Origin: Anaerolineales bacterium
Lineage (GTDB): Bacteria; Chloroflexota; Anaerolineae; Anaerolineales; Villigracilaceae
Reading direction: 5' to 3'
Length of the DNA: 64,000 nt
NCBI GenBank assembly: GCA_030834895.1
Contig: JAUQXA010000036.1
Span: forward strand, 48,901 to 112,900
Shown here: positions 1 through 7,088 of the stretch, in pieces
Layout: every line of letters starts with the position of its first letter
Numbering within the stretch: the stretch's first letter is position 1
The notes under the pieces: model-generated
Seen by the model: only the letters and a program-made list of their open reading frames with translations
What the model was told of the DNA's origin: nothing
Databases searched by the model: none
Translations under genes and position numbers: made by a program

Positions 1-1252
1 CGCGCACCATGAAATAATCCAGCCCAACCTGTTCGGCGATGTCAAAGACGGAATGTTCGCCCTCGAAACGCATCATGATTTTTTCGATGGCACGGTTGAG
101 CGCCCAGTTGTCGCGCCAGTCCACCCAGAGACCGTTGCCGCTGAGGAAGACAGGTCCGCGGAAAGTACGCCTCGGGATATAGTTGGTGGCATAGATGCGG
201 ATGATCTGCTCCGCAGTTTCCGCCGCGCCGACGAGCATGTCCTCATCCATGATGTCGAGATTGTCGTCGGTGGTGTGATACTCGTCGTAGGGCCAGCGGT
301 TGATGGAGATGCATGGCACGTTGACTCCAGGTCCGTTGATGACGCGCTCATCGTTAGCGGGGGCGGCAGCGAAATCGCGCTCATCGTGCGCGACGTTCTT
401 CACGACGTGGTGAGTGATACGGTCAAGCAGGTGATTGTGCTGGCGGGTATGATGCCAGGCAATCTTGTTCTTGTTACCCGTCATCTCCATGAAGATGCCG
501 CCGCGCAAGTTTTGAATGAGATGCTCGTTGTGGGAAAGGTAAACAATGGTGCCAATGGTCTCAGGTCCAAACCAGAAGCGGACACTCATCGAACCTGCGG
601 GCAGCGGATTCTCCGCCAGACGTCGCGCCAACTCGATGGCACTGACCACGCCTGCGCCGTCGTCGTTGGCTTGCGCGGGGTGACAGGTGTGCGCCTGCAC
701 GATGATTTCTCCCGCCAAAGCGTTTGCTCCACCTTCGGGATGGATGATCGCCGTCGCCATCTTGAATCCCTGCTTCGGGTCGGTGATGAATTCCGACTTG
801 ATGACCGCGCGATATTGTTTGTCACGCGGAAGTTTGTCGAAGAGATTCTTCGGCAGGCAGAATCCCCAGTCACGGTCGTAATATTTGAACACCCACGGAA
901 TGGCATGGGGGCGTTTTTCGGCGAAATACAAATGCGGCTGGAGTTCGTCGAAGGTGAGGGTCTTGTCCACAGGCGGGGAGTACGAAACGATGTGCAGCGG
1001 ATTGTTTTTGAAATCCACCACGCGCTCGCCGCCTTCGATTTCCAAATATGCCTCGTGGACTTCATAACGCTCTGGCACAAACCATGTCCACGCCTTTTCG
1101 AGCGGAATATACGACTCGATGGTGTAGTTGGACGAATCGGGCATGTAACTGCCGATGATTTCCAACGTCTTGTCGTGGTCGGCGGATGCAAGGGTTCGGT
1201 GAAGCGGAAAGAATTCCGCGAGAATGGATTTTAGAGAAGTGTAAGATTTCAT
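1..1252 (-). CDS. DUF4910/DUF2172 aminopeptidase-like protein, C-terminus cut by window edge
   Basis: The frame opens at the ATG at 1250-1252 and runs off the left edge (about 417 codons visible). The zinc-peptidase signature H188-T-C-H191 followed by D197-D198-G-A-G is readable, and further on FGPETIGT and EYHTTDD supply a likely acidic residue and a late His, as in M28-type aminopeptidases. The last visible residues (FDIAEQVGLDYF) look like the start of a winged-helix tail, which this family (DUF4910 plus HTH_47) often carries, so little is probably missing. The substrate is unknown. From general knowledge the family is often encoded beside flagellin or nonulosonic-acid glycosylation genes, which fits the neighbours here. 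A 393-aa open frame on the opposite strand is a shadow. Confidence 0.85.
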   Translation of the reverse strand, partial: MKSYTSLKSILAEFFPLHRTLASADHDKTLEIIGSYMPDSSNYTIESYIPLEKAWTWFVPERYEVHEAYLEIEGGERVVDFKNNPLHIVSYSPPVDKTLTFDELQPHLYFAEKRPHAIPWVFKYYDRDWGFCLPKNLFDKLPRDKQYRAVIKSEFITDPKQGFKMATAIIHPEGGANALAGEIIVQAHTCHPAQANDDGAGVVSAIELARRLAENPLPAGSMSVRFWFGPETIGTIVYLSHNEHLIQNLRGGIFMEMTGNKNKIAWHHTRQHNHLLDRITHHVVKNVAHDERDFAAAPANDERVINGPGVNVPCISINRWPYDEYHTTDDNLDIMDEDMLVGAAETAEQIIRIYATNYIPRRTFRGPVFLSGNGLWVDWRDNWALNRAIEKIMMRFEGEHSVFDIAEQVGLDYFMVR

Positions 1253-1271
1253 AGATTTTCTTCTACCTTTA

Positions 1272-1478
1272 CTAAAAATGAGCTGGCGACAAATCGATCT
1301 GAGGATGATCAGCAATTCTGTCTCTGAAACATGCCGCATGACAAAACCAAACCTGCCAGGCACCTTTCAAGGTTTCAACCGTTACTCGACATGGGTCTAC
1401 ATCTGAAGGCAGAATATTTTTTCCACAGAAACAGCAAGGTCCAAACTGGACTTCTGGGCTGCTTGAATTTTCTTCCAT
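1272..1478 (-). CDS. Small Cys-rich, probable zinc-binding protein
   Basis: A 68-aa protein. It has one CxxC knuckle near the N-terminus (residues ~15-18, C-F-C-G) and a second cluster W-F-C-H-A-A-C near residue 45, the spacing expected of a small zinc ribbon or treble-clef fold. I do not recognise a named family and assign no function. It lies 19 nt upstream of the peptidase-like gene on the same strand, so the two are probably cotranscribed. It is short, but the paired Cys/His motifs argue that it is real. Confidence 0.6.
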   Translation of the reverse strand: MEENSSSPEVQFGPCCFCGKNILPSDVDPCRVTVETLKGAWQVWFCHAACFRDRIADHPQIDLSPAHF

Positions 1479-1532
1479 ATAAAATCCTTACGAAAAAACA
1501 GCGATGAACATATCGCTCGTTCTTACCACTTA

Positions 1533-2294
1533 TTAGTACTTCGGCTCTTCGACATAGTGCAGCTTCTCAGGGTGTTCGCGGACAATGACCGACATATTAT
1601 CGTAAAATTCATTTGCCGTCAGGAAATGCACCTTTGCCGCGCCGATCTGAATTTCCTTGATGATACCAGCCGCCAGCAAGTCATTCATGCCAGGCACAAT
1701 GTAAGTCTTGTAACGATCATTCAAGCGGACAAACATCGAGTACATCTTGATCTGCGGCTTGCGGTCATAGCCCATGTAAATGCCCGCAAATTCCTTCACG
1801 CGGCGATAATTGCAACCGACATTGTATTCGATGTAATGGTGCATCGAAAACGAACTGTTGAAATCCAAGCCGATGCTGATGATGGTGGCGTTCAACTTGT
1901 GGAACAGCGCAAACGCGGAGTTGGGTCCGTAGGCTTCCACGTCTTCGGTCTTGGAGAATTCGTCCGCAAGCGCGCCCGAAACGGAAAACGAATAGATCGG
2001 ATGCGGCGTCCGCTTGGCGTCGGGTCGCAGGCGAGCCAGTTCGGTAATCATCCCCATCTTCGACGGCGTTTCAAGCACGTCGAAATAATGCGTCTCCGTC
2101 CACGACTGAAAGTTGAACGCGGGGAACAACACCGTGCCCTTGGGTCCGACCAACTCACGCAGCGCATCGATCACCGTCTCCGCGCCGCCCTCCACCCCGC
2201 CCAGCGACTTATACGACGTATGCACGACAATGATCCCGCCCTTGTTCACATTTGTTTTCGAGAAACCATCCAGCAAATCTTTTTTGGTTAGCAT
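1533..2294 (-). CDS. AAC(3)-fold (FrbF-type) N-acetyltransferase
   Basis: A 253-aa member of the Antibiotic_NAT family. Recognisable blocks are the N-terminal VVHTSYKSLGGVEGGAE, the core GTVLFPAFNFQSW and the catalytic-type HPIYSFSVSGA. Enzymes of this fold acetylate an amino group using acetyl-CoA. In sugar clusters they usually modify an amino sugar rather than an antibiotic, and with a PseB-like dehydratase and a NeuB-like synthase close by I infer an amino-sugar substrate. An in-frame ATG lies 5 codons upstream at 2309, but AAAGGA sits just before the ATG at 2294, so I chose 2294. The upstream ATG falls in an intergenic palindromic repeat. Confidence 0.85.
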   Translation of the reverse strand: MLTKKDLLDGFSKTNVNKGGIIVVHTSYKSLGGVEGGAETVIDALRELVGPKGTVLFPAFNFQSWTETHYFDVLETPSKMGMITELARLRPDAKRTPHPIYSFSVSGALADEFSKTEDVEAYGPNSAFALFHKLNATIISIGLDFNSSFSMHHYIEYNVGCNYRRVKEFAGIYMGYDRKPQIKMYSMFVRLNDRYKTYIVPGMNDLLAAGIIKEIQIGAAKVHFLTANEFYDNMSVIVREHPEKLHYVEEPKY

Positions 2295-2308
2295 TTGTTT
2301 TCCTTTCA

Positions 2309-2391
2309 TGTCATTGCGAGGAGCGTTCTTGGCGACGAAGCAATCTCCCCATTATATTGAGATTGCTTCTGGCTTCGCCCTCGCAATGACA
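2309..2391. repeat. REP/MITE-like palindromic repeat, TGTCATTGCGA family, copy A
   Basis: An 83-bp element bounded by TGTCATTGCGA and TCGCAATGACA (inverted ends). An internal inverted pair GAAGCAATCTC / GAGATTGCTTC allows a long hairpin. A second copy with the same ends and the same internal arm lies at 15661-15747. It fills the whole gap between the glycosyltransferase stop and the acetyltransferase start. No open reading frame. Confidence 0.85.
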
Positions 2392-2392
2392 T

Positions 2393-3496
2393 TTATGTTA
2401 ATTCTCGATAGACCTTCATCAACGCCTCGGCATTCTTTTTCCAGTCCGCTCGAAGTTCCGCCACCTGTCGGCTGGATTGACCAACCTGGGGCAGGGACTC
2501 CCTTTGAGCGATTGCCGCCAAAATCTTCTCGGCAAGGTGGTTCGCATCCCCATCGCGGAAGAGCCAGCCGTTCTCCCCTTCCGTCACCCACTCCTTGTTA
2601 GCGGGAATATCTGAAACTAGGCAAGGCAAGCCGCAAGCCAGCGCTTCCATCAACGATACAGATGAGCCGTCCACGTGCGAAGGCGAGATGTACAAATCAG
2701 CCCGATGATACCATTCGGGCAGGACGGTTTGCGAAATCTGTCCCGCGAACGCCACCCGATCTAACACGCCGCCGTTTTGCAAAATACTGCGGATGAACTG
2801 TCCCTGCGAACCACCGCCAAGCAGAAGCAGGTTCACATCATCCCTCTCTGACGCCACTTTGACAAAGGCTCGCGCCAGCACATCCACGCCGTAACGGGGT
2901 TCCCAGGAGCGGTTGCAGAAAAGAGTGACCACGGACGATGGACGATGGACCATGGTCGATGATCGATAGTCTGCGGTCGGAGAAAAGTGTTCGAGGTCCA
3001 CACCCCAAGGGAAGACAATGGTCTTGTCTGGATTCATCCCGTAAGCGACGGCTTTGTCGCGCGTGACTTTTGCATCGCTGGTGAAAAATGTGGAGCGTTT
3101 CAACGTATATCCTGTAACCCATTCCATCCACTTGCTCTTGTGGACATCGTCCATGAGATCAAATCCCCACGACTGGGTGAGGATGGAACGAAATCCGCTC
3201 AGGACGGCAATGAAGGCGCAGGTCTGGATGGGACCCGCGTGGATGAGGTCAGGCTTGATTTCGCGCACCACCCGCCGAAAGTCAAGGACCAGTTTCGGGA
3301 GGTCGCTCCACTTGAAAGGTCCGTGTCCGCCCTTCCACAAAACCAATTGCACGTTCGGCGGCACGGGGCGGTCTTCGACCTGACGCACATTCCCTTCCAG
3401 TTGAACAAAGAAGACTTCATGCCCGCCATCCGAAATGGCTTTGAGGAAGCGATGGTCATGGGTGCAGTAGCCAAGGGAGAAATAAACAATTCGCAT
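2393..3496 (-). CDS. Glycosyltransferase family 4 (GT-B fold)
   Basis: A 367-aa GT4 protein starting MRIVYFSLG. The C-terminal donor-binding half has SPSHVDGSSVSLMEALACGLP, the E-x7-E type motif of retaining GT4 enzymes, and a later FRDGD. It should transfer a sugar from a nucleotide-sugar donor onto a glycan on the cytoplasmic side. The reading frame could start at 3514, but those six extra residues come from an intergenic TGGAAC repeat, so the ATG at 3496 is preferred. Around codons 177-190 a simple GGACGATGGAC-type repeat (2931-2968) has been accommodated in frame as a Ser/His/Arg-rich loop. Donor and acceptor cannot be told from sequence. Confidence 0.9.
   Translation of the reverse strand: MRIVYFSLGYCTHDHRFLKAISDGGHEVFFVQLEGNVRQVEDRPVPPNVQLVLWKGGHGPFKWSDLPKLVLDFRRVVREIKPDLIHAGPIQTCAFIAVLSGFRSILTQSWGFDLMDDVHKSKWMEWVTGYTLKRSTFFTSDAKVTRDKAVAYGMNPDKTIVFPWGVDLEHFSPTADYRSSTMVHRPSSVVTLFCNRSWEPRYGVDVLARAFVKVASERDDVNLLLLGGGSQGQFIRSILQNGGVLDRVAFAGQISQTVLPEWYHRADLYISPSHVDGSSVSLMEALACGLPCLVSDIPANKEWVTEGENGWLFRDGDANHLAEKILAAIAQRESLPQVGQSSRQVAELRADWKKNAEALMKVYRELT
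2931..2968. repeat. GGACGATGGAC/CCATGGTC simple repeat inside a glycosyltransferase gene
   Basis: Consecutive short units (GGACGATG, GGACGATGG, ACCATGGTCG, ATGATCGAT) form a partly palindromic low-complexity tract. It is embedded in frame in the GT4 gene just before the second Rossmann domain, and another frame would read as W-S-I-V-H-R-P repeats. It looks like an intergenic-type repeat that landed in a coding region without breaking it. Confidence 0.65.
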
Positions 3497-3500
3497 TGAA

Positions 3501-3530
3501 GTTCCAGGTTCCAAGTGTCAAGTTCCAAGT
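3501..3530. repeat. GTTCCA-rich inverted repeat, downstream arm
   Basis: Short units of GTTCCA(A/G)GT(T/G) repeated three times. The reverse-complement pattern (TGGAAC units) occurs at 3941-3971 on the other side of the four-helix-bundle gene, so the two arms bracket that gene as an imperfect inverted repeat. Confidence 0.7.
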
Positions 3531-3531
3531 A

Positions 3532-3927
3532 CTACGAACGGCTTGACGTATTCACACGGCGAGGATTCTTGAGAATGCTTTGCTTCAAACCGCCAATCAA
3601 GGCTTTGCATTTTTTCGCCTGTTCATAATGAGATTTGAAAATGTCTTGACTGATATACTCAATGTCAAGCGCAGCATAAAGCAGGGATTGGACTTCCACA
3701 GCCGAACGACGCGCAATACCAAGGAAACGCGCAAACTCGGCGGTTGATTCACAGTCAAAGCCTTCAGCGATGTTTGTCATCACTGACACAGACGCCCGCT
3801 GAATTTGGTCGCGCATTCCATAATCTCTTGCAAACAATCCATCAGATGTGATTTTGTAAACCAATTTCACCAATGTACGAGCTTCCTGCCACGCAATCAA
3901 ATCTTCGAACTTCGTAACAGCCGTCAT
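3532..3927 (-). CDS. Four-helix bundle protein (S23/TIGR02436 family)
   Basis: A 131-aa protein beginning MTAVTKFEDLIAWQEARTL, the start typical of the four-helix bundle family once called the S23 ribosomal or 23S intervening-sequence protein. The core RASVSVMTNIAEGF with a following A-R-R-S-A-V-E-V-Q-S is the family hallmark. Structures of relatives form pentameric bundles, and the function is unclear. The gene sits alone between inverted TGGAAC repeats inside a sugar cluster to which it seems unrelated, and it may have come in as a small cassette. Confidence 0.9.
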   Translation of the reverse strand: MTAVTKFEDLIAWQEARTLVKLVYKITSDGLFARDYGMRDQIQRASVSVMTNIAEGFDCESTAEFARFLGIARRSAVEVQSLLYAALDIEYISQDIFKSHYEQAKKCKALIGGLKQSILKNPRRVNTSSRS

Positions 3928-3940
3928 CTCAACCTCATGA

Positions 3941-3971
3941 CCTGGAACATGGAACCTGGCACATGGAACTT
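3941..3971. repeat. TGGAAC-rich inverted repeat, upstream arm
   Basis: CCTGGAAC, ATGGAACC, TGGCACATGGAAC units in a row, the inverted counterpart of 3501-3530. It runs into the stop codon of the NeuB-like gene, so the last bases of that gene are repeat-derived. Confidence 0.7.
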
Positions 3972-5040
3972 ATGCACCCAAGTCTGTCCACCGTAATTCT
4001 TTACCAAGAGGCATGTCAGCCAATGCCTTTGTGCCAATGACGTTTTGAATCTGGTCGGGTTTGATTGCCCCAGGTGTGGCAGGACGCAGCACGTCGATCA
4101 TCTCGCGGGTGAAGACTTCGCCAGCCTTGATGTCGCGCGCGGCGCGCAGGCAACGGCGCTGGACAATCTGCGTCTCCTGCTCGTTTCCACAAATGAATTT
4201 GTCGGGGCTGCCAAGCGACCGTTCGAGCAGGCGGGTCTCCTCGACCATCTTCGCCCAGTTTTCGGGATTCATCGCAAACTTGTGGTCGGGACCTTCGCGG
4301 TCGTTGCTGTCGGTGAAGTGACGCTCGACGACGCGCGCACCCAACGTCACCGCGCCGAGGACAGGCGCGAGGGCATGAGTGTGGTCGGAGAGTCCCAGAA
4401 TTACATCGGGGAACATCGTGGCATATGTTTTTAAAACGTTTAAGTGGAGATGATCATAGTTGTTCGGGCTGGCAGTGTAGTTGGTGTTGCATTGCATCAA
4501 AACCAATTGCTTGTTTATTTTCAAGATCGCATGAACTGCCTTTTGCACTTCACCAATCGTCGAAGCACCCGTGGCGACAAAGAACGGCTTGCCCTTGCTC
4601 GCCATACGCTCCAGGGCTTCGATCCAGTCGATCTCACCCGAACCAGCCTTATAGACTTCCACATACTGGTCGAGAAAATCAATTGCTTCGAAATCGTAGG
4701 GCGAGGAGAAATAGTCAATGCCGACTTTCTTGCACTCTTCCAGCAGGATCATGGACCACTCAAAGGGAATGGACGCTCCCTTGTACACCTCGAACACGGA
4801 TTTCTTCCAACTCGCCTGATGGCTGACCTGTCCGCCGCTCATGGCTTTGAAGCCGTAATCGGAGACGATCTTCGGGGCGTCGAAGTTCTGGAATTTCGCC
4901 GCGTCTGCGCCGGCTTCCTTCGCCAGGCGGATGAGCAGTTTCGCGCGTTCCAAGTCGCCATCGTGATTGGCGGCAATATCCGCGATGAAGAAGGTCGGGT
5001 GGTTCAAACCAATTATTCGGTTACCAAATTTAATGTCCAT
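3970..5040 (-). CDS. NeuB-family nonulosonic (sialic acid-like) acid synthase
   Basis: A 356-aa protein. The N-terminal TIM barrel carries FFIADIAANHDGDLERAK, AKFQNF and KAGSGEIDW, which are characteristic of NeuB/PseI/LegI. The later ERHFTDSNDREGPDH lies in the metal and substrate region, and a C-terminal SAF (antifreeze-like) domain spans about the last 60 residues (RDIKAGEVFTREMI). These enzymes condense phosphoenolpyruvate with an N-acetylated hexosamine to give a nine-carbon acid. Which sugar is made cannot be decided, but the PseB-like gene nearby favours pseudaminic-type chemistry. The frame is open back to 5148, but GGAGGAG precedes the ATG at 5040, which is the start I chose. The upstream leader is filled by a phased DnaA-box-like array. 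Confidence 0.92.
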   Translation of the reverse strand: MDIKFGNRIIGLNHPTFFIADIAANHDGDLERAKLLIRLAKEAGADAAKFQNFDAPKIVSDYGFKAMSGGQVSHQASWKKSVFEVYKGASIPFEWSMILLEECKKVGIDYFSSPYDFEAIDFLDQYVEVYKAGSGEIDWIEALERMASKGKPFFVATGASTIGEVQKAVHAILKINKQLVLMQCNTNYTASPNNYDHLHLNVLKTYATMFPDVILGLSDHTHALAPVLGAVTLGARVVERHFTDSNDREGPDHKFAMNPENWAKMVEETRLLERSLGSPDKFICGNEQETQIVQRRCLRAARDIKAGEVFTREMIDVLRPATPGAIKPDQIQNVIGTKALADMPLGKELRWTDLGA

Positions 5041-5055
5041 AACTCCTCCAAATTC

Positions 5056-5258
5056 TGTGGAAAAAGGTGGTGAAACCTGTGGATAACTGGATGTTTCCTG
5101 TGGAAAACTCTGTACAAAAAGGGTAGTGACACGGGGGTACCGTGTCACTACTGTGCATAACTCCGTATTTTCTGTGGATAACCCTGCTGGAACTGTGCAT
5201 AAAACTCGTTCAAACCTGTGGAAAACTCGGGGGGAACGTCATCCAAATCTGTGCATAA
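5056..5258. promoter_or_regulatory. Phased array of DnaA-box-like nonamers
   Basis: Eight nonamers matching TGTG(G/C)A(T/A)AA, the reverse complement of the DnaA box TTATCCACA, occur in one orientation at 5056, 5078, 5099, 5152, 5173, 5194, 5217 and 5250. A ninth, weaker one (TGTACAAAA) is at 5111. Two (5078 and 5173) are perfect TGTGGATAA. Most steps are 21-23 bp, close to two helical turns. Spacer sequences differ, so this is not a simple tandem duplication. The array spans the last ~110 bp of the RmlD-like gene and the leader of the NeuB-like gene. I see no adjacent AT-rich unwinding element and no dnaA gene in the window. Confidence 0.7.
5124..5150. promoter_or_regulatory. 27-bp palindrome with 11-bp perfect arms over a stop codon
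   Basis: TAGTGACACGG (5124-5134) and CCGTGTCACTA (5140-5150) are perfect inverted arms around a 5-nt loop. The element holds the stop codon of the RmlD-like gene (5148-5150) and fills the one wide gap in the DnaA-box-like array. It could be an operator or a transcript hairpin. There is no T-tract directly after it on the minus strand, so a classical terminator is only partly supported. Confidence 0.6.
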
Positions 5259-6065
5259 CTTGTTGATGGAAAGGCATAAGTTGTTGGAACGTTTGGCAAT
5301 CAGGCTGGAGGTGTTGATGGATTTGGGGGCAATCTCACTTTCCCTGAAGCCAAACCTACGCGCAATCTCCACGCCGAACTGGTATTTGCTCATCGCCTGT
5401 GGGCCTACGACATGATACAGTCCGTGGAGCCCCTTCTCCAGCATTTTGACCAGCATCCGCGCCGTGTCGTTGACCAGCATGGGGCAAAACCGCACGTCGG
5501 TAAACCCGGTCATGTATTTTCGCCCGCTCAAATTGTTGAAGAAAAATTCTGACAGGCTTCGCCGTCCGCTCAGGCTCCAGCCGTAGAAGTTCACACGCGC
5601 CACGATGGCATCGGGATTCCCGGCAAGGACGGCCTGTTCCCCTTCCAGCTTGGTGCGGGCATAAACGCTTAAGGGGTTGGGAACACTCTCTTCCGTGTAA
5701 AACGCAATTGCACGTCCGTCAAAGACCGCGTCGGTTGAAATGTGCACGAGAGCTACGCCACGCGCCTTGCACGCCTTTGCAAACTGTGCGGGCAAATCCG
5801 CATTGAGGCGTTGGGCAAGTTCCGGGTTGTCCTCGCAGGTATCGAGGTCGGCAAGCGCGGCACAGTTGACCAGCCAGTCGGGTCGGATAGAGTCAAGGGC
5901 GGCATCCACAGCACCGGGCGCAAGCAGATCTGATGTCAAAATCCTGAACGGCGCATTAACCAGTTTGCCGCGATCCACCGCAATGATTTCATGCGAGGTC
6001 ATAGTCTCCTGCACGAAGTTGAGTCCGAGCAGCCCACTGGCTCCGGTAATGAGAATACGTGCCAT
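5148..6065 (-). CDS. RmlD-like NAD(P)-dependent sugar-nucleotide reductase
   Basis: A 305-aa short-chain dehydrogenase of the RmlD substrate-binding group. It shows an N-terminal nucleotide motif TGASGLLG, the STDAVFDG block and the catalytic Y-A-R-T-K. It should reduce a 4-keto sugar nucleotide. Paired with the PseB-like dehydratase 4 nt upstream, it probably acts on that product or on a dTDP-4-keto-deoxysugar. A frame extends to 6221, but AAGGAT before the ATG at 6065 and the start MARILITG decide the start. The last ~35 codons contain five DnaA-box-like nonamers, giving repeated Y-A-Q/Y-P-Q tripeptides. Confidence 0.88.
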   Translation of the reverse strand: MARILITGASGLLGLNFVQETMTSHEIIAVDRGKLVNAPFRILTSDLLAPGAVDAALDSIRPDWLVNCAALADLDTCEDNPELAQRLNADLPAQFAKACKARGVALVHISTDAVFDGRAIAFYTEESVPNPLSVYARTKLEGEQAVLAGNPDAIVARVNFYGWSLSGRRSLSEFFFNNLSGRKYMTGFTDVRFCPMLVNDTARMLVKMLEKGLHGLYHVVGPQAMSKYQFGVEIARRFGFRESEIAPKSINTSSLIAKRSNNLCLSINKLCTDLDDVPPEFSTGLNEFYAQFQQGYPQKIRSYAQ

Positions 6066-6069
6066 GGTT

Positions 6070-7080
6070 TTATCCTTCCAGTTTTCCCTGCCTGAACAAC
6101 TCCTCGAACGGCGCGATGAATTTTTTGATGCCTTCCACGTCGAGCCATTCGCTGTTGTTGTCGCTGGAGTAAATGTATCCTTCGGGCAAGGGCTTACCCC
6201 TATCCTGCCACGAATAACCAAACCAGATGGCTTCGGCAGGTTGAACCACGAACATGTCTTTCAGTTCGATTGTGTTACGCGCTTCGTCTTCAGAGATGAG
6301 AGCCTCGTGAAGTTTCTCACCGGGGCGGATGCCGATAACTTTGATCTCGGCATTGGGCGCAATAGCTTTTGCAAGGTCAACCACCTTTGTGCTGGGAATC
6401 TTAGGGACGAAGACCTCGCCGCCTTCCATCTGTTCGATGCAATGGATGACGAAACGCACACCCTGATCCAGCGAAAGCCAGAAGCGGGTCATGCGGTCGT
6501 CAGTAATGGTGACATGTCCATTGGCGCGCTGTTTGAGGAAGAGGGGAACAACCGAACCGCGGCTGCCGACCACGTTCCCATATCTGACGCACGAGAAGCG
6601 GGTTGCCGAGCCTCCGGCATAGGCATTACTCTGAATTGTGAGTTTCTCCGCCGCAAGCTTGGTGGCGCCGTAAAGATTTGCCGGGCTGACAGCCTTGTCG
6701 GTGCTGACGGTGAGTACCTTCTTCACGCCCGCATCCAAAGCGGCTTCAACAACGTTCGCCGTGCCCATGATATTAGTCTTGATGGCCTCCATCGGGTTGT
6801 ATTCACAAGCCGGGACCTGCTTCAAGGCCGCCGCATGGACAACAATGTCCACGCCGTGCATCGCACGGACGAGCCGCTCACGATCACGCACATCGCCGAT
6901 AAAGTAGCGCAGGCGCGAGTCGGTAAATCCGCCCACCTGCATTTCGTGCTGTTTCAACTCGTCGCGGCTGAAGATGATGACCTTCTTCGGCTGATGTTCT
7001 TCGAGCAGAATCTTCGTAAACTTCTTGCCGAAAGAGCCTGTTCCACCGGTAACGAGCACAATTTGATTTTTCCAGTCCAT
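6070..7080 (-). CDS. PseB-like UDP-N-acetylglucosamine 4,6-dehydratase
   Basis: A 336-aa extended SDR. It has GGTGSFGKKF at the N-terminus for the cofactor, the active-site stretch STDKA, then N-L-Y-G-A-T-K. The T-D-K-A replacement of the usual Ser-x-Tyr arrangement is characteristic of PseB/FlaA1-type inverting dehydratases. The PseB type converts UDP-GlcNAc to a 4-keto-6-deoxy sugar, the first step to pseudaminic acid. It is followed after 4 nt by the RmlD-like gene and then the NeuB-like gene. No PseC-type aminotransferase or cytidylyltransferase is seen in the window, so the pathway must be completed elsewhere or beyond the left edge. Confidence 0.9.
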   Translation of the reverse strand: MDWKNQIVLVTGGTGSFGKKFTKILLEEHQPKKVIIFSRDELKQHEMQVGGFTDSRLRYFIGDVRDRERLVRAMHGVDIVVHAAALKQVPACEYNPMEAIKTNIMGTANVVEAALDAGVKKVLTVSTDKAVSPANLYGATKLAAEKLTIQSNAYAGGSATRFSCVRYGNVVGSRGSVVPLFLKQRANGHVTITDDRMTRFWLSLDQGVRFVIHCIEQMEGGEVFVPKIPSTKVVDLAKAIAPNAEIKVIGIRPGEKLHEALISEDEARNTIELKDMFVVQPAEAIWFGYSWQDRGKPLPEGYIYSSDNNSEWLDVEGIKKFIAPFEELFRQGKLEG

Positions 7081-7088
7081 GAGTTCTC

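Noticed and set aside
53..1234. 393-codon open frame on the plus strand
   Set aside because: Shadow of the minus-strand DUF4910 gene; the residue pattern (V/D/H-rich) is typical of an antisense frame and shows no domain.
1557..2291. 244-codon plus-strand open frame
   Set aside because: Antisense to the clear AAC(3)-fold acetyltransferase; no recognisable motifs.
5056..5258. CRISPR array
   Set aside because: The repeated unit is only 9-13 nt with ~10-nt spacers, far too short, and it overlaps a coding region; no cas genes are present.
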